A stretch of 64,000 nucleotides of DNA. Origin: Thinopyrum elongatum. Lineage: Eukaryota > Streptophyta > Magnoliopsida > Poales > Poaceae. The stretch lies in assembly GCA_011799875.1 (NCBI GenBank), contig CM022297.1, positions 360,410,921 to 360,474,920 of the forward strand. The letters run 5' to 3'. The notes below the pieces were generated by a model. That model searched no databases. It saw only the letters and a program-made list of their open reading frames with translations, and was not told where the DNA came from. Numbering within the stretch: the first letter of the stretch is position 1; the number at the start of each line of letters is the position of its first letter. Made by a program: the position numbers and the translations under genes. Positions 1-11,439 of the stretch are shown piece after piece.

Positions 1-380
1 ACAGATTCGCCCTGCTGACACGAGTCTGGCGCTCCACAGGCGTCTTCGCCGAACTTCCGAAGAATGTGGTGGCCGCAGTGAAGCACTACGCTTCTCTCGA
101 GGAGGACTCCATGCAGTGGCTCTTCTGGTCATAGTTTCCAGATTCCGAGCGTCCTCCCCTCCTCAGCATTCAAATGAAGCAACTGATGGAGATGCATCGA
201 ATGTCCGAGCTGGCCGTGAAGGACCCGTGTGTCAGTTTGTGGCCTGCCGAGCCCATTCCGGACACCTACTTCGGACTTGTGCATAAACTGCGGGAGGTGC
301 CACTCTGGATTGACGCCATGAAGTGCTCAGCGTGCCTTGAGGGGGCGAGGCTTGCGCTTGCGAAGACCATGGTGCATTAG
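1..380 (+). pseudogene. Transposase_28-like (putative gypsy-type) ORF, 3' remnant, antisense to gag
   Basis: The plus strand encodes a segment with LWPAEPIPDTYFGLVHKL and SACLEGARLALAKTMVH. I recognise this as the C-terminal half of plant 'putative gypsy-type transposon' proteins (PF04195-like), whose function is unknown. The frame is interrupted by a TAG at about 132-134, and the ORF restarts at the ATG at 174. The N-terminal part lies outside the window. Its orientation is opposite to the gag and protease at 1813-4743. Inference: it is the extra antisense ORF of a Tat-like element. Alternatively it belongs to a separate plus-strand element cut by a junction before 1813. Confidence 0.5.
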
Positions 381-1812
381 CTAAAGATTAATCCAATGGA
401 CATGGCCACTGGTCCTCGCCCAAGGGAAAAGAGCATCGCCGCCCTGAGTAGTACTTTGCACAGGTGATGAATGGCGCGCGGGCGATAGAGGGCCAGTGTT
501 CGAAAGATGTAATGCTTGAGTGATTGTATTAAGTTTGTACCAAGTGGACCTTATGCTTTATTATGCGTCCGCCTGACTTATTTTATATTGTCATGATTTA
601 ATTTTGACTCCTGTGCGGCCGTGTGTTTATTCTGAAAGCTACCAGTCATCGGCTTCAGCCCCCAAGTGAATATCACGAGGGGTGTTTTATCACCGCACTA
701 TTACCCTTAGCCAACGTCTTGGTACCCAGAGGCGGTAGTGCGCGAGCGAAACTGGGCAATCAGACTATTCGGTTTTACTGCTTTCACCTAGCCTTAGGAG
801 CTTGACGGTGGGGGCTAAGGACTAGCCCCCTGTATTTTGTAATGTACTTGGGGGCGAATGCCTACCCTTTCCAATCACATGGTTTGTGTTAAGATGAACC
901 CTTCGTGTGATACAGCAAAATCGCCAACGATTTTTAGAGTCAAACCTCGTCATCGGATCGCTGATCAGTCCGCGCTTACTATGACGGTCAGTTTTCGGCT
1001 TTCTCCTCCTGAGGTACTTGACCGGGTGAGCCAGAAGTATAATTGCAAGGGTTCTCCCTTTGCCCTCTTACCCGAACGTGCGGAACATAAGGGGCAATCA
1101 CAGGAGCCGGGCAACCCAACTATTGACCTAAGACATAGTTCAAAAGTTGATGCATATAGTGCAATATCCGAGACGCCGCACACCTAGCGGAAGGCGGTGC
1201 CGGACTTTAAGATATGGAGCTGATGTGTAAATCGAACTCTTGGTTAGTTAAACGAATATATTTTCATGCGGGCTGTTCGAAGAGCGAGTGGAGAATTAGA
1301 AAGGAGATAGAAAATCGCAAGATGCAGATATCCGAACACCATAAAGGGTGTTTTTATTATTTCTCGTAAGCTCCAGACATCTAACCGTACAATTCGGACT
1401 GCCAAGGCATTATTAAAAATAAAAGAGTTTTACAGAATAAAGGTTTACGCAGGGCCTTGATGCGTGAGTCGAAGCCTTCACTGTGCCCTGCTGCACGTCT
1501 GCGCCTTTGCTTCTGGGAGGTGGGGGTTGGGACCTTCGATGAGACCTTGAGGGGCGGGGATCCTGCTGATGGAGCTTTATGCTTGGGGGGTTTCTGGAAT
1601 TGGCTCCCGGGTCGTCCGAAGACGAGATAGTTCTGAAGGTCGGGTTAGCCGAACATGTACTTCGGATTTATTGATATATGCCTCACGGCTGCCCATGGTA
1701 TTTTGAGTGTGAAATTGTGTTGACGAGGCACGTGGAGCGAGAAGAATGTGGGCGTGCCATGGGGCGAGCATCCCTATTTGCGGCGAACGCATGCGGGTTC
1801 CCATGACGGGGA
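381..1812. other. Non-coding retrotransposon spacer
   Basis: No supported gene. The stretch contains short G-rich runs such as 'ttgggggcgaatgcc' near 848 and an AT-rich block near 1340-1440. It probably represents the long untranslated region between protease and 3' LTR of the Tat-like element. ORFs here (623-805, 858-1187, 965-1183, 1577-1804) are short, overlap on both strands and match no family I know. Confidence 0.4.
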
Positions 1813-2622
1813 TCAGGTTCGAACCCGTTTACTGTTGTCGCCGGCCTTTACGGTGGGCCGGCATTCGGACCTGTATGGGTTGGTTTGGTCTTCGGCCGCT
1901 AGGTCTGCAGTGTGCTCTTCGGTTTGAAGTGAGCGTTCTGTGTTGCCCTTGATAGTTATGACGCCCAAAGGACCAGGCATCTTCAATTTGAGGTACGCGT
2001 AGTGCGGAACGACATTGAATTTAGCGAACACTGTTCGGCCGAGGAGGGCGTGATAGTCGCTGCGAAAGGGTGCAATGTCGAAGATCAAGTCCTCACTTCG
2101 GAAGTTATCTGGAGAGCCGAACACTACTTCAAGCGTCACAGTGTCTGTGCAACGGGCCTCCACTCCCGGAATGACCCCTTTAAAGGTGGTGTTACTGGGT
2201 TCGATCCTTGACGGATCGATCCCCATTTTCCTTAATGTATCTTTGTATATCAGATTGAGGCTGCTACCTCCGTCCATGAGGACTCTAGTGAGATGGAAAC
2301 CATCGATGATGGGGTCGAGCACTAAGGTTGCGGACCCTCCATGGCGTATGCTGGTCGGATGGTCCCTGCGATCGAACATGATCGGGCATGCTGACCATGG
2401 ATTGAACTTCGGTGCTACTGGCTCGACAGAATACACATCTTGTAGCGCTTGCTTCCTCTCCTTCTTCGGTATGTGGGTTGGATAGATCATGTTTACCGTC
2501 TTGACCTCGGAAGATAAGGGTTTCTGGCCTCCACTATTTGGCCTGTGGGGCTCGTCATCGTCCTTGCTTCGTGGGCTTTTGCCCGAGTCTTCAGCTGTGA
2601 GTTTGCCAGCCTGTTTGATCAC
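1813..2622 (-). pseudogene. Gypsy retropepsin-like aspartic protease region
   Basis: The 269-codon minus-strand ORF holds a retropepsin-like module that would cleave the Gag polyprotein. The catalytic-loop region reads VLMDGGSSLNLIY; D-G-G replaces the usual D-T/S-G but is common in this plant Gypsy group. A downstream segment, HALLGRTVFAKFNVVPHYAY, fits the second half of the protease fold. The ORF continues the reading order of the gag pieces but is separated from them by a frame change near 2620-2700. It ends at a stop at 1813, and no RT motif follows in any frame. I treat it as part of a dead or non-autonomous gag-pro gene. Confidence 0.75.
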
Positions 2623-2699
2623 CCAACAATTTCGGTTGGAGTGGTTGGCAGGCTTCTCTGGTGTGCCGTGGATCTGGCAAGGCCTGTCCAGAATTGTGT

Positions 2700-4743
2700 C
2701 TAGTCTGGACAGGCATCACTGTTGCCTTTAGGGGCTTTCTTTCGGGGTCCAGACTTCTGGTTTCGGAATCTGGCATTTACTGCCGTATCCTCGCCCTCAC
2801 CGTCATTGTGGCAATGTTTATTCTTGCTACGTCGGGGCTTTCCATTTCCGTCCTGAACCTCGGAGGTACCGGGTGTGTCGGGGTTGGTGTTTTTGCGAGC
2901 GAGCCAACTATCTTCGCCCGCGCAAAAGCGGGTCATGAGAGACGTAAGGTTGCCATGGTTCTTGGTTCGTCCTGGCTGAGTTGCCTTATGAGCCATTCGT
3001 CCTTGACACTGTGCTTGAAGGCGGCCAAGGCTTCGGCATCCGGACAGTCGACAATCTGGTTTTTCTTAGTCAGGAATCGGTTCCAAAATTGTCGGGCAGA
3101 TTCTCCGGGCTGTTGTGTGATGCGATTTAGGTCATCAGCATCCGGAGGTCGGACATAGGTGCCCTGAAAGTTTGCTTGAAAAGCGTCCTCAAGCTCTTCC
3201 CAGCAGCCTATAGAGTCTTCGGGAAGGCTGTTCAACTAGTGTCGAGCTGGACCTTTAAGCTTTAGCGGCAAATATTTAATGGTGTGGAGGTCATCTCCTC
3301 GCGCCATGTGAATGTGAAGGAGGAAATCCTCTATCCATATGGCTGGATCTGTGGTTCCGTCGTATGATTCGATGTTCACAGGCTTGAAACCTTCCGGGAA
3401 TTGGTGTTGCATTACCCTCTCTGTGAAGTACAGGGGGTGTGCGGCGCCCCGAACTTGAGCTACATCACGTCGAAGGTCTTCGGCCCTCCGAGTCTGCTGC
3501 TGCTCTCGAATTATGTCATTTCGGTTTAGCTGATCATAGTATCCTTCCCAGTAAGCGGGTGGGTCTTCTCTGGGTCCGTAGATGGACCTAGTACGGCCTC
3601 CTCGAGCGTCTAGGTCATGGCGGAGGTCGTACTTGTAAGTGGGCCGCACTTGATCCTTGCTGTAACGGCGAGGTCGGGCGGCTGGGTGTTCGGCCTCGTC
3701 AGCTTCTCTGTCCCGCCCTCTAGGGGGGCGATCCGGCTGTTCGGCGCTTGTGTATGTCGGACGTGTTGGCTCTACGGCCTCGTCGTCGAACTGCGGCAGT
3801 AGTCTTCGCTTGGGATAACTTTTGGTTGGCTGTTCACGGCCATACCCTTCTTCGGCAGCTAGGACTTTAGTCCATCGGTCGTTGAGGGTGTCCTGTTCGG
3901 CTTTGATTTTGCATTTTTGTTTCTTTACGTTGCGGGCGGTGGCTAAAAGCCTCCGTTTGAACCATTCCTACTCCAGAGGGTCTTCGGGGATGATGAAATC
4001 GTCATCCCCTAGACTGACCTCCTCTTCAGAGAGTGGGAGGTAGTTGCTATCCTCGGAGTCGTAGGGGTTTTCTAGATTGAGCGGGTCCTCCTGCCCCGCG
4101 GAGTCATCCTGATGATGTTCGTTGGCTGCGTCTCTGGTGAGGTCATCCGTATTATTTACGGTGCCGTTCTCCGCAGAGTCCATGTTGCTCGCATGGCTTC
4201 GACGTGGCTTCGATCGATGGTGCTGTTTTCGGCGTTTGGGCGGCTCATCTCTGGGCTTGCCTCGGTCCTGATTAGGAGTGCCATCGCCGTCCTGGGGGGT
4301 GTCCACCATGTAAATATCGTAGGTGGATGTGGCCGACCAGCGGTCGGTGACGGGGGGGCAACATCGGTATTGGCCGTGGATCTGCCCTCCTTGTCCATGT
4401 ATTCGGCATTCTCCGAATTATAGTCTAGCATATCGGTTAAATCATCGATAGTAGCTACCAAGTGGGTTGTGGATGGGACGTAAAATTCCCTATGGTACGC
4501 CTCGAAGGGTTGATGATTGAAAGCGGAGGGCAGGTCCTCCCGGATGGTCATTTTTTGAATTCGGTCTAGCGCCTCATTTAACATTGCGAGGGTCGCCGAA
4601 CTCGAGGGCTCCGGGCCAGGTTCCGTTGTAACGGGGTGGGGGGCAGTAAGCGCCCTAGCCGGTCCTTTGTTTCCACTGGCCGCGTTAAGCTTGGGGTACG
4701 GTGCCGGATCCTTGAGGGGGTCCGGACTATCACTGGAGATCAA
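2700..4743 (-). pseudogene. Gypsy gag polyprotein, degenerate
   Basis: The gag coat protein packages retrotransposon RNA into cytoplasmic particles. Minus-strand pieces in at least two frames line up in order: an acidic Ser/Pro-rich N-terminus (4156-4743, then frame-shifted to 3968-4309), the core domain (3236-3649 continuing into 2933-3235), and a basic tail (2700-2996). The core has LKLKGPARH then, after an in-frame stop at 3236-3238, LNSLPEDSIGCWEELEDAF, which is typical of retrotrans_gag; the stop replaces the tryptophan usually seen here. QQPGESARQFWNRFLTKK follows. At least two frameshifts and one nonsense codon make it non-functional. No CCHC zinc knuckle was seen. Confidence 0.8.
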
Positions 4744-5347
4744 GGGTGGGCCTTGGTATTTGTGTGTAGTTTCTATGTCGGGATTCGAGATCGAGCTGCT
4801 TTGGGCCAGGGGTAACCCCTAGCCATCGGTTGCCGGCTTGTTGTAAGGGCTCAAGGCTAGAGGGGCGTTGTGACGGGAAGTTTCAGCCGAGATTGACTCT
4901 TGGTCTCCGCCATTTGATTCTGCCTCGAAGGTCGAGGATAGGTCCTCCACGGTCATGATGGATCCGAACGAAGGTGGAGTCTGGTCCCCGCTCGAAGCAG
5001 AGCTCTCCTGGCTCGAAGCTGTTGGGGCCGATCTATAGATCAGATCGGAGGGGGACTCCAGAGTGGGCATGGCGAGTGCGTGGGAGGGGGAAGTGAATCC
5101 GGTGAAGACCAGATCGCCCACGTGTCCGCGACGTATTCCAGATCACTGAATCGAATTTGGTGTCCGGGAGCGAAGGTGTCGATCTGAGCCAGACAACCAG
5201 TCGGATCGGCGTGCAGCACGATGCTGCCAAACGCGAAGAGTTGACCGGGGATGAAGAAGTCCCCGGATATGATGCCTTCTCCTATGATCAGGCGAGCCAT
5301 CGATCCTTCGGGCGACCCCACAGCGGAACTCTCAATGAAAGCACCAA

Positions 5348-5799
5348 TGTCGGTGTCAAAACCGGCAGACCACGGGGTAGGGGGTCCCGAGCTGTGGATC
5401 TAGGATCGATGGGGAACAAGAGACGACGAACACAGTGTTTACCCAGGTTCGGGCCCTCTCGAAGAGGTAATACCCTACGTCCTGCTTGATTATATTGGAT
5501 GTATAGTATGGTTTACAGAGTAGATCTACCTCGAGATCAGCATGAGCTAAACCCTAAGGTGATGAGGTGATGAATGTAGCTCTAGCCCTAAAGACTACAA
5601 CCCTCAATTTATATAGACACCGGTAGGGTTAGGGTTACCGGAGATAGATTACAATAAGGTATAAAGAGATCCTGCGCATTCTTGACTTGGAGGGCACACC
5701 ACGGCTTCATAGATCTCCCATCACTGTACGGCTTCTCCAGTCCGGCCCATGTTCAATGGGCCGGCACCCCGAGGACCCATTTAGTCCATGACTCCCTCA
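5348..5799 (-). repeat. 5' LTR of the Tat-like Gypsy element
   Basis: On the minus strand the LTR starts TGAGGGAGT and ends GACACCGACA, giving TG...CA termini over 452 bp. Just inside it the minus strand reads TTGGTGCTTTCATTGAGAG, the putative primer-binding position; I do not recognise the matching tRNA. The end of the LTR (about 5400-5470) carries a typical Triticeae Gypsy U5-like stretch. The outer boundary is sharp, because 5800 onward aligns with the internal region of the element at 56277-63801 (near 59640). Confidence 0.75.
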
Positions 5800-7252
5800 C
5801 CCACGCTCTAACAAATATAAGTGAAGTAAAAGAGCATTCTACAAATGGCGGTTTTCTATGTGAAGAGAAACAGGCAATCCAAACTTCAAATGATATAAGT
5901 GAAGCACATGAAGCATTCTATAAAGACATAATCAAAAGATATAAGTGAAGTGCAAAGAGCATTCTTTAAATCAACCAAGGACTATCTCATACCAGCATGG
6001 TGCATAAAAGAAAAAGGAAAAATAAACACAAAAGACACTCCAAGAATTTACGCATATCATGTGACGAATAAAAATATAGCTCCAAGTAAAATTACCGATG
6101 GTCGTTAGAAGAAAGAGGGAATGCCTTCCGGGGCATCCCCAAGCTTAGTTGCTTGGGATTCCTTGAATATTACCTTGGGGTGCCTCGGGCATCCCCAAGC
6201 TTAGGCTCTTGCCACTCCTTATTCCTTCATCCATCGTGATCTCACCCAAAACTTGAAAACTTCAATCACACAAAACTTAACAAAACCCTCGTGAGATCCG
6301 TTAGTATAATAAAACAAATCACCACTTTAAGTACTGTTGAAACCTCATTCATATTTTGTTTTTGCATTTTAGCTACTGTATTATAACTTCTCTATGGCTT
6401 ATACCACCGATAAAATTGATAGTTTCATCAAAACTACCAAAACAATGCATAAAAAACAGAATCTGTCTTAAACAGGACAGTCTGTAGTAATCTGAACATT
6501 CACCATACTTCTGTAACTCCAAAAATTCTGAAAAATTAGGAAAAAATAAAAAAATTGTATAGAAGTACTGTGTAAAAATTTCAGAAACTTTTGACATTCC
6601 AGTAAAAAATGTAAATTCACGCGCTACAGCCAAAGTTTCTGTTTTTCCACTGCACATACCAAACAAGCAATCTAATAATCCTAAAGGCAAATCTTGGCAC
6701 ATTATTTTTATAATACAATGGATTGGTACAAGGGTATAATTATTTTTGTTGAAAACTTTCTGTAATTCAAGATTTGCAAAGTTTCCATGGGCATGAACAA
6801 AGTTCAAGGAGCTCCCCCACTTCAACGGTGCTCGTCCTTCTTACTTTCACTTTTCTTTTTGAAAAGTTTTAGGTTCCCCACTATATTTTTTTGTTTTTAA
6901 ACTTTTTAAAAGCACACAACAGAATAAAATGACTCTCTAAAACTTCCGGGTTGTCTCCCTGGCAGCGCTTTCTTTAAAGCCATTAAGCTAGGCATATAGT
7001 GCTCAAGTAATGGATCCACCCGGATCCCAAGGTATATCAAAGCCAATTTTAATTAACAATGATTTGTAATTTAGTAGTGAGCACAAAGCAACATATATCA
7101 TGCAATGACGAAGTCTAACTCTCTTCCATGCATCGGCATATCATAAAAGAACAATTCGTGCACACATAGTAAAGGCCGATACATAGCATAAACAGCTTCT
7201 TGCAATTTTTATCGTATTGGAAACATAGAGAGGCGGAGATGTAGTTCCTCTC

Positions 7253-8368
7253 TCAATAATTGCAAGTAGGAGCAGCAAGCACATGCCGATTATATTTATC
7301 AAAATCATCATGTGTAGTGGTACAATGCAACCCATCAATATAATCCTTAATAAGCGCAAACTTCTCCGTTATAGTGTAGTTGGGGGAATTCAAAAAGATA
7401 ATAGGACTATCATGCGTGGGTGCAATAGCAAAAATTTCATTCTTAACATAAGGAACTATAGAAAGTTCATCTCCATAAGCATAATTCATATTGGCATCAT
7501 GGCCACATGCATAGCAAGCATCAAGTTCATCAAAAAGGGATATTTCAAACGAATCAAAGGGATCATAGCAATCATCATAGCTTTCATCCTTCGGTAAGCA
7601 CGAAGGGAAATTAAAAAATGTATGGGATAAAGTGTTACTCTCATTAGAAGGTGGGCACGGGTGATCAATCCGCTCTTTCTCCTTTTGTTCTTCGCTCTCC
7701 TCCTCATCTTTTTCATCTAATGAGCTCACAGTGTCATTAATTTCTTCTTCCATAGATTCCTGCAAAATATTAGTCTCTTCTTGGACAACGGAGACTTTCT
7801 CAATAAACTCATTAATATCGGCATTATATTCATAATTCTCATAGCAATATTTAAGTATAGCAAAAAATTTAGGTATGTAAACAGCATCATCATAATTTTC
7901 ACACTTTTCAAACAAAGATTCAATTTCATAAGCACCCTTAAAAGCAACAAATTCTTCTATTTGTTCCACATCATAGTAATCATATATACCATTAGCATAA
8001 GAAGCCAAGGTTTCATTATCATTAAATTTACATGAAAAGGGAAGGTGTGGAGCCTTCATCCTAGAGCAACAAGTATAATCATATCTCAAGCATAAATTCC
8101 GAGCATACCAATGCAACATATGAATTTGATCCCATAAGAGTTTCCCTTTTTGAGTCAAGCGATAATCCCTAAAGTATTCACGTTGATCCAACGTGTTTTC
8201 CATTATCAAGTTGAATGGGGTTTTCTCAGGATTATCAAAGTAGTATTTAATATTTTTCACATAACGAGCATCGGGGGTTTTAGGAGGTTCCCCATCTCCA
8301 TGAGTAGCAAGTACACCTAATTTTTTGGTTTTTCGTGTTCCATATCCATATCTAAAGATAGAGAACAA
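7253..8368 (-). CDS. Conserved ORF of unknown function in non-autonomous Athila-like element
   Basis: The ORF has 371 codons, from MFSIFRYGYGTRKTKK to APTCNY. It is highly acidic in the middle (runs of E and D around residues 200-230) and has Cys-containing patches such as YDYTCCSR and DACYACGHDANMNYAYG. No gag, protease, RT, integrase or envelope signature is visible. A second copy (60834-61991) shares nearly the whole sequence and extends about 90 residues further to a PWDPGGSIT ending. In the present copy a short deletion near 7255 causes the early stop. Such proteins recur in Triticeae non-autonomous Gypsy elements, but I know of no assigned role. Confidence 0.6.
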   Translation of the reverse strand: MFSIFRYGYGTRKTKKLGVLATHGDGEPPKTPDARYVKNIKYYFDNPEKTPFNLIMENTLDQREYFRDYRLTQKGKLLWDQIHMLHWYARNLCLRYDYTCCSRMKAPHLPFSCKFNDNETLASYANGIYDYYDVEQIEEFVAFKGAYEIESLFEKCENYDDAVYIPKFFAILKYCYENYEYNADINEFIEKVSVVQEETNILQESMEEEINDTVSSLDEKDEEESEEQKEKERIDHPCPPSNESNTLSHTFFNFPSCLPKDESYDDCYDPFDSFEISLFDELDACYACGHDANMNYAYGDELSIVPYVKNEIFAIAPTHDSPIIFLNSPNYTITEKFALIKDYIDGLHCTTTHDDFDKYNRHVLAAPTCNY

Positions 8369-8444
8369 CTTAGAACAGCAAATAAAATCTACTTAGTGAT
8401 AAAGCAAACAAGCACACACGAGAATATTCACCCCACGCTATTGC

Positions 8445-8462
8445 TCCCCGGCAACGGCGCCA
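8445..8462 (-). other. Primer-binding site, tRNA-Asp type
   Basis: The plus strand reads TCCCCGGCAACGGCGCCA, identical to the 3' end of plant tRNA-Asp including CCA. On the minus strand it is therefore the complementary site that primes first-strand cDNA synthesis. It lies 11 nt inside the LTR end at 8474. Confidence 0.85.
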
Positions 8463-8473
8463 GAAAGAAGTCT

Positions 8474-10001
8474 TGATAACCCACAAGTATAGGGGATCAA
8501 TTGTAGCCTTTCTCGATAAGTAAGAGTGTCGAACCCAACGAGGAGCTAAAGGTAGAACAAATATTCCCTCAAGTTCTATCGACCACCGATACAACTCTAC
8601 GCACACTTTACGTTCGCTTTACCTAAAATAAGTATGAAACTAGAAGTACTTTGTAGGTGTGATAGGATAGGTTTGCAAGATAATAAAGAACACGAAAATA
8701 AAAGCTAGGGGATGTTTAGATAAAGAAACAACTAAGTTAGTTTTAGTAGAGAGCTTTTTTTCACAAAAAGTTATTTGTCCCTAGGCAATCGATAACTAGA
8801 CCAGTAATCATTATTGCAATTTTATATGAGGGAGAGGCATAAGCTAACATACTTTCTCTACTTGGATCATATGCACTTATGATTGGAACTCTAGCAAGCA
8901 TCCGCAACTACTAAAGATCATTAAGGTAAAACCCAACCATAACATTAAAGTATCAAGTCCTCTTTACTCCCATACGCAAACAACCTACTTACTCGGGTTT
9001 GTGCTTCTGTCAGTCACGCCACCCACCATAAGCAAATCATGAACATATTGCAAACCCTACAGCGGGGATCCCTCATGCTTGCGCGACACGGAGAGCACCA
9101 TAGGACAGCACCAAAATAAAACATGCAACTCAAACCAATCACGATCATCAATCAACCCATAGGACAAAACGGATCTACTCAAACTTCATAGGATAGCCAT
9201 ACATCATTGGGAAATAATATATAGCGTTGAGCACCATGTTTAAGTAGAGATTACAGCGGGGATAAGGGGTGTTACACCGCTGCATAGAGGGGGAGAGAGT
9301 TGGTGATGATGACGGTGAAGTTGTTGGTGTAGATCGCCGTCACGATGATAGCCCCGGCGGCGTTCCGACGCCACCGGGAGAGAGGGGGAGAGAGCCCCCC
9401 TCCGTCTTCTTCTTCTTCCTTGACCTCCCCCCTAGATGGGAGAAGAGTTTCCCCTCTGGTCCACGGCCTCCATGGCGGCGGAGGGGCGAGAGCCCCTCCG
9501 AGATTGGATCTCTCTCTCTGTTTCCTTCTGTTTCTGCGTTCCCAGATTCTGGCCTTTCACCGTTTCTTAAATTCCCGGAGATCCGTAACTTCGATTGGGC
9601 TGAAATTTTAACAGGATTTTTATCCGGATATTATCTTTCTTGCGTCGCAAGAAGGGCACCAACCGCCTTACGGGGTGGCCACAAGCCTTCCAGGAGCGCC
9701 CAGGGTAGGGGGCGCGCCCCTAGGGCTTGTGGGCCCCTCGGGCATCGTCTCGCGTTGATTATTTTTCCCAAAAATCACATATATTCCAAAAAAATCTTCG
9801 TAAGTTGTTATTGCATTTGGACTCCGTTTGGTATGGATATTCTGCGAAACAAAAAAACATGCAGCAAACAGGAACTGGCACTGGGCACTGGATCAATATG
9901 TTAGTCCCAAAAATAGTATAAAAAGTTGCCAAAAGTATATGAAAGTTGTACAATATTGGCATGAAACAATCTAAAATTATAGATACGATTGAGACATATG
10001 A
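8474..10001 (-). repeat. 5' LTR of non-autonomous Athila-like element
   Basis: On the plus strand it runs from TGATAACCCACAAGTATAGG to a degenerate terminus (gagacatatga, where relatives have gagacgtatca). Length is 1528 bp. It aligns along its length with the LTRs at 56277-57812 and 62307-63801. ORFs within it (8370-8606, 9269-9904, 9345-9611, 9727-9921) recur in the other LTR copies and are not genes. Confidence 0.85.
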
Positions 10002-11433
10002 GGGTCATCCCAAAAGTAATGTCTTAAATCATAGAAAAACTTTTTCTTTTGTTGGTATGTGAAATTCGGTGGTATAAATTTAGCAACAATATAATTAGCA
10101 TAGTCTGCATACCATGGAGTACTATGAGAAGCATTTATAACAGCTAATTGTTCATCAGGAAAGCTATCATCAATAGGTAGTGGGTCATCAAGAATATTTT
10201 CTAACCTAGACAAGTTGTCTGCTACGGGGTTCTCAACTCCCTTTCTATCAATAATATGTAAATCAAATTCTTGTAGCAGAAGAACCCACCTAATAAGTCT
10301 AGGTTTAGCATCTTTCTTTTCCATAAGATATTTAATACCAGCATGATCAGTGTGAACAGTTACCTTATAATCAACAATATAAGATCTAAACTTGTCACAA
10401 TCAAATACAACTGCTAAAAAACTTTTTCAGTAGTGGCATAATTTCTTTGAGCACTGTCTAGAGTTTTACTAGCATAATGGATAACATTTAATTTCTTACC
10501 AACTCTTTGTACTAGAACAACACCAACAACATAATCACTAGCATCACACATAATTTCAAAGGGTAGGTTCCAATCAGGTGGTCGAACAATAGATGCAGAG
10601 ATTAAGGCTTTCTTAAGTATTTCAAATGCTTCTACACAATCATCATAAAAAACAAATGGAACATCTTTTTGTAAGAGATTAGTAAGAGGCCTAGAAATTT
10701 TAGAGAAGTCTTTAATAAATCTCCTATAGAAACCAACATGACCAAGGAAACTTCTTATACCTTTGATATCTTTAGGACACGTCAGTTTTTCAATAGCATC
10801 AACTTTAGCTTTATCAACTTCAGTACCTCTTTCGGAGATTTTATGCCCCAAGATAATACCTTCATTAACCATAAAGTGGCACTTCTCCCAATTCAAGACA
10901 AAATTAGTTTCTTCACATCTCTGCAAAACTCGATCAAGGTTGCTTAAGCAATCATCAAAAGAAGTTCCGTATACAGAGAAATCATCCATGAAAACCTCAA
11001 CAATCTTTTCACAAAAGTCAAAGAATATAGCAGTCATACATCTTTGAAAAGTAGAGGGTGCATTGCATAAATCAAAAGGCATACGTCTAGAAGCAAAGGT
11101 ACCAAAAGGGCATGTAAAAGTAGTTTTTTCTTGTTCCTCTTGTGACACATGTATTTGGGAAAAACCAGAATAACCATCTAGAAAGCAGAAATGTGTATGT
11201 TTTGATAGTCTTTCTAGCATTTGATCAATGAATGGCAGAGGATAATGGTCTTTCCTAGTAGCTTTATTTAATTTTCTAAAATCAATTACCATTCTATAAC
11301 CTGTAACAATTCTTTGCGGAATTAATTCATTCTTATCATTAGGAACAACAGTAATACCTCCCTTCTTAGGGACACAATGAACGGGACTTACCCATCTACT
11401 ATCAGCAATAGGATAGATTATACCTGCTTCCAT
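10002..11433 (-). pseudogene. Gypsy pol: reverse transcriptase and RNase H, truncated
   Basis: This encodes the enzyme that copies retrotransposon RNA to DNA and removes the RNA strand. RT motifs in order: GYRMVIDFRKLNKATRKDHY, the palm segment FLDGYSGFSQIHV, and the active site EVFMDDFSVYG (F-M-D-D, usual in this lineage). Then come LGHKISERGTEVDKAK and the connection domain FLGHVGFYRRFIKDFS. RNase H starts at LPFEIMCDASDYVVGVVLVQ and is thrown out of frame near 10414-10430 by a short indel in an A/T run. The C-terminal half continues in another frame to [15 protein letters not shown] and [11 protein letters not shown]. The protein is cut by the 10001/10002 insertion. Compared with complete Athila pol, the integrase is missing. 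Confidence 0.9.
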
Positions 11434-11439
11434 AAGCTT

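Larger units (their letters stand above)
1..5799 (-). mobile_element. Gypsy LTR retrotransposon, Tat-like, partial, RT/integrase absent
   Basis: Seen: read on the minus strand, this begins with an LTR (5348-5799), runs through a degenerate gag (2700-4743) and a retropepsin-like domain (1813-2622), and then has no reverse transcriptase or integrase in the remaining 1.8 kb. A decayed ORF on the opposite strand occupies 1-380. The 3' LTR must lie left of the window. Family knowledge: the gag region matches the Ty3/Gypsy retrotrans_gag domain as found in the Tat lineage, where some members carry antisense ORFs between protease or pol and the 3' LTR. Inference: one non-autonomous, decayed element inserted into the non-autonomous Athila-like element whose sequence resumes at 5800. 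It could instead be two adjacent fragments joined somewhere between 381 and 1812. The far target-site duplication cannot be seen. Confidence 0.7.
5800..10001 (-). mobile_element. Non-autonomous Athila-like Gypsy element, 5' part
   Basis: On the minus strand: 5' LTR (8474-10001), tRNA-Asp primer site (8445-8462), a single long ORF of unknown function (7253-8368), then AT-rich untranslated sequence that stops abruptly at 5800, where the Tat-like element has inserted. Internal sequence 5806-8473 is collinear with 59645-62306 of the complete element at 56277-63801, so both belong to one family. It has no gag-pol and depends on a helper. It inserted into the RNase H/integrase junction of the Athila-like element whose pol resumes at 10002. 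Its 3' LTR is outside the window. Confidence 0.8.

Noticed and set aside
6373..6825. 150-codon minus-strand ORF
   Set aside because: It is in untranslated AT-rich sequence of the non-autonomous element; the sister copy near 60200-60640 does not keep this frame.
9269..9904. 211-codon plus-strand ORF with overlapping ORFs
   Set aside because: It lies wholly in an LTR, and parallel ORFs appear at 57042-57380 and 63072-63368 in sister LTRs; frames are not conserved and no domain is seen.
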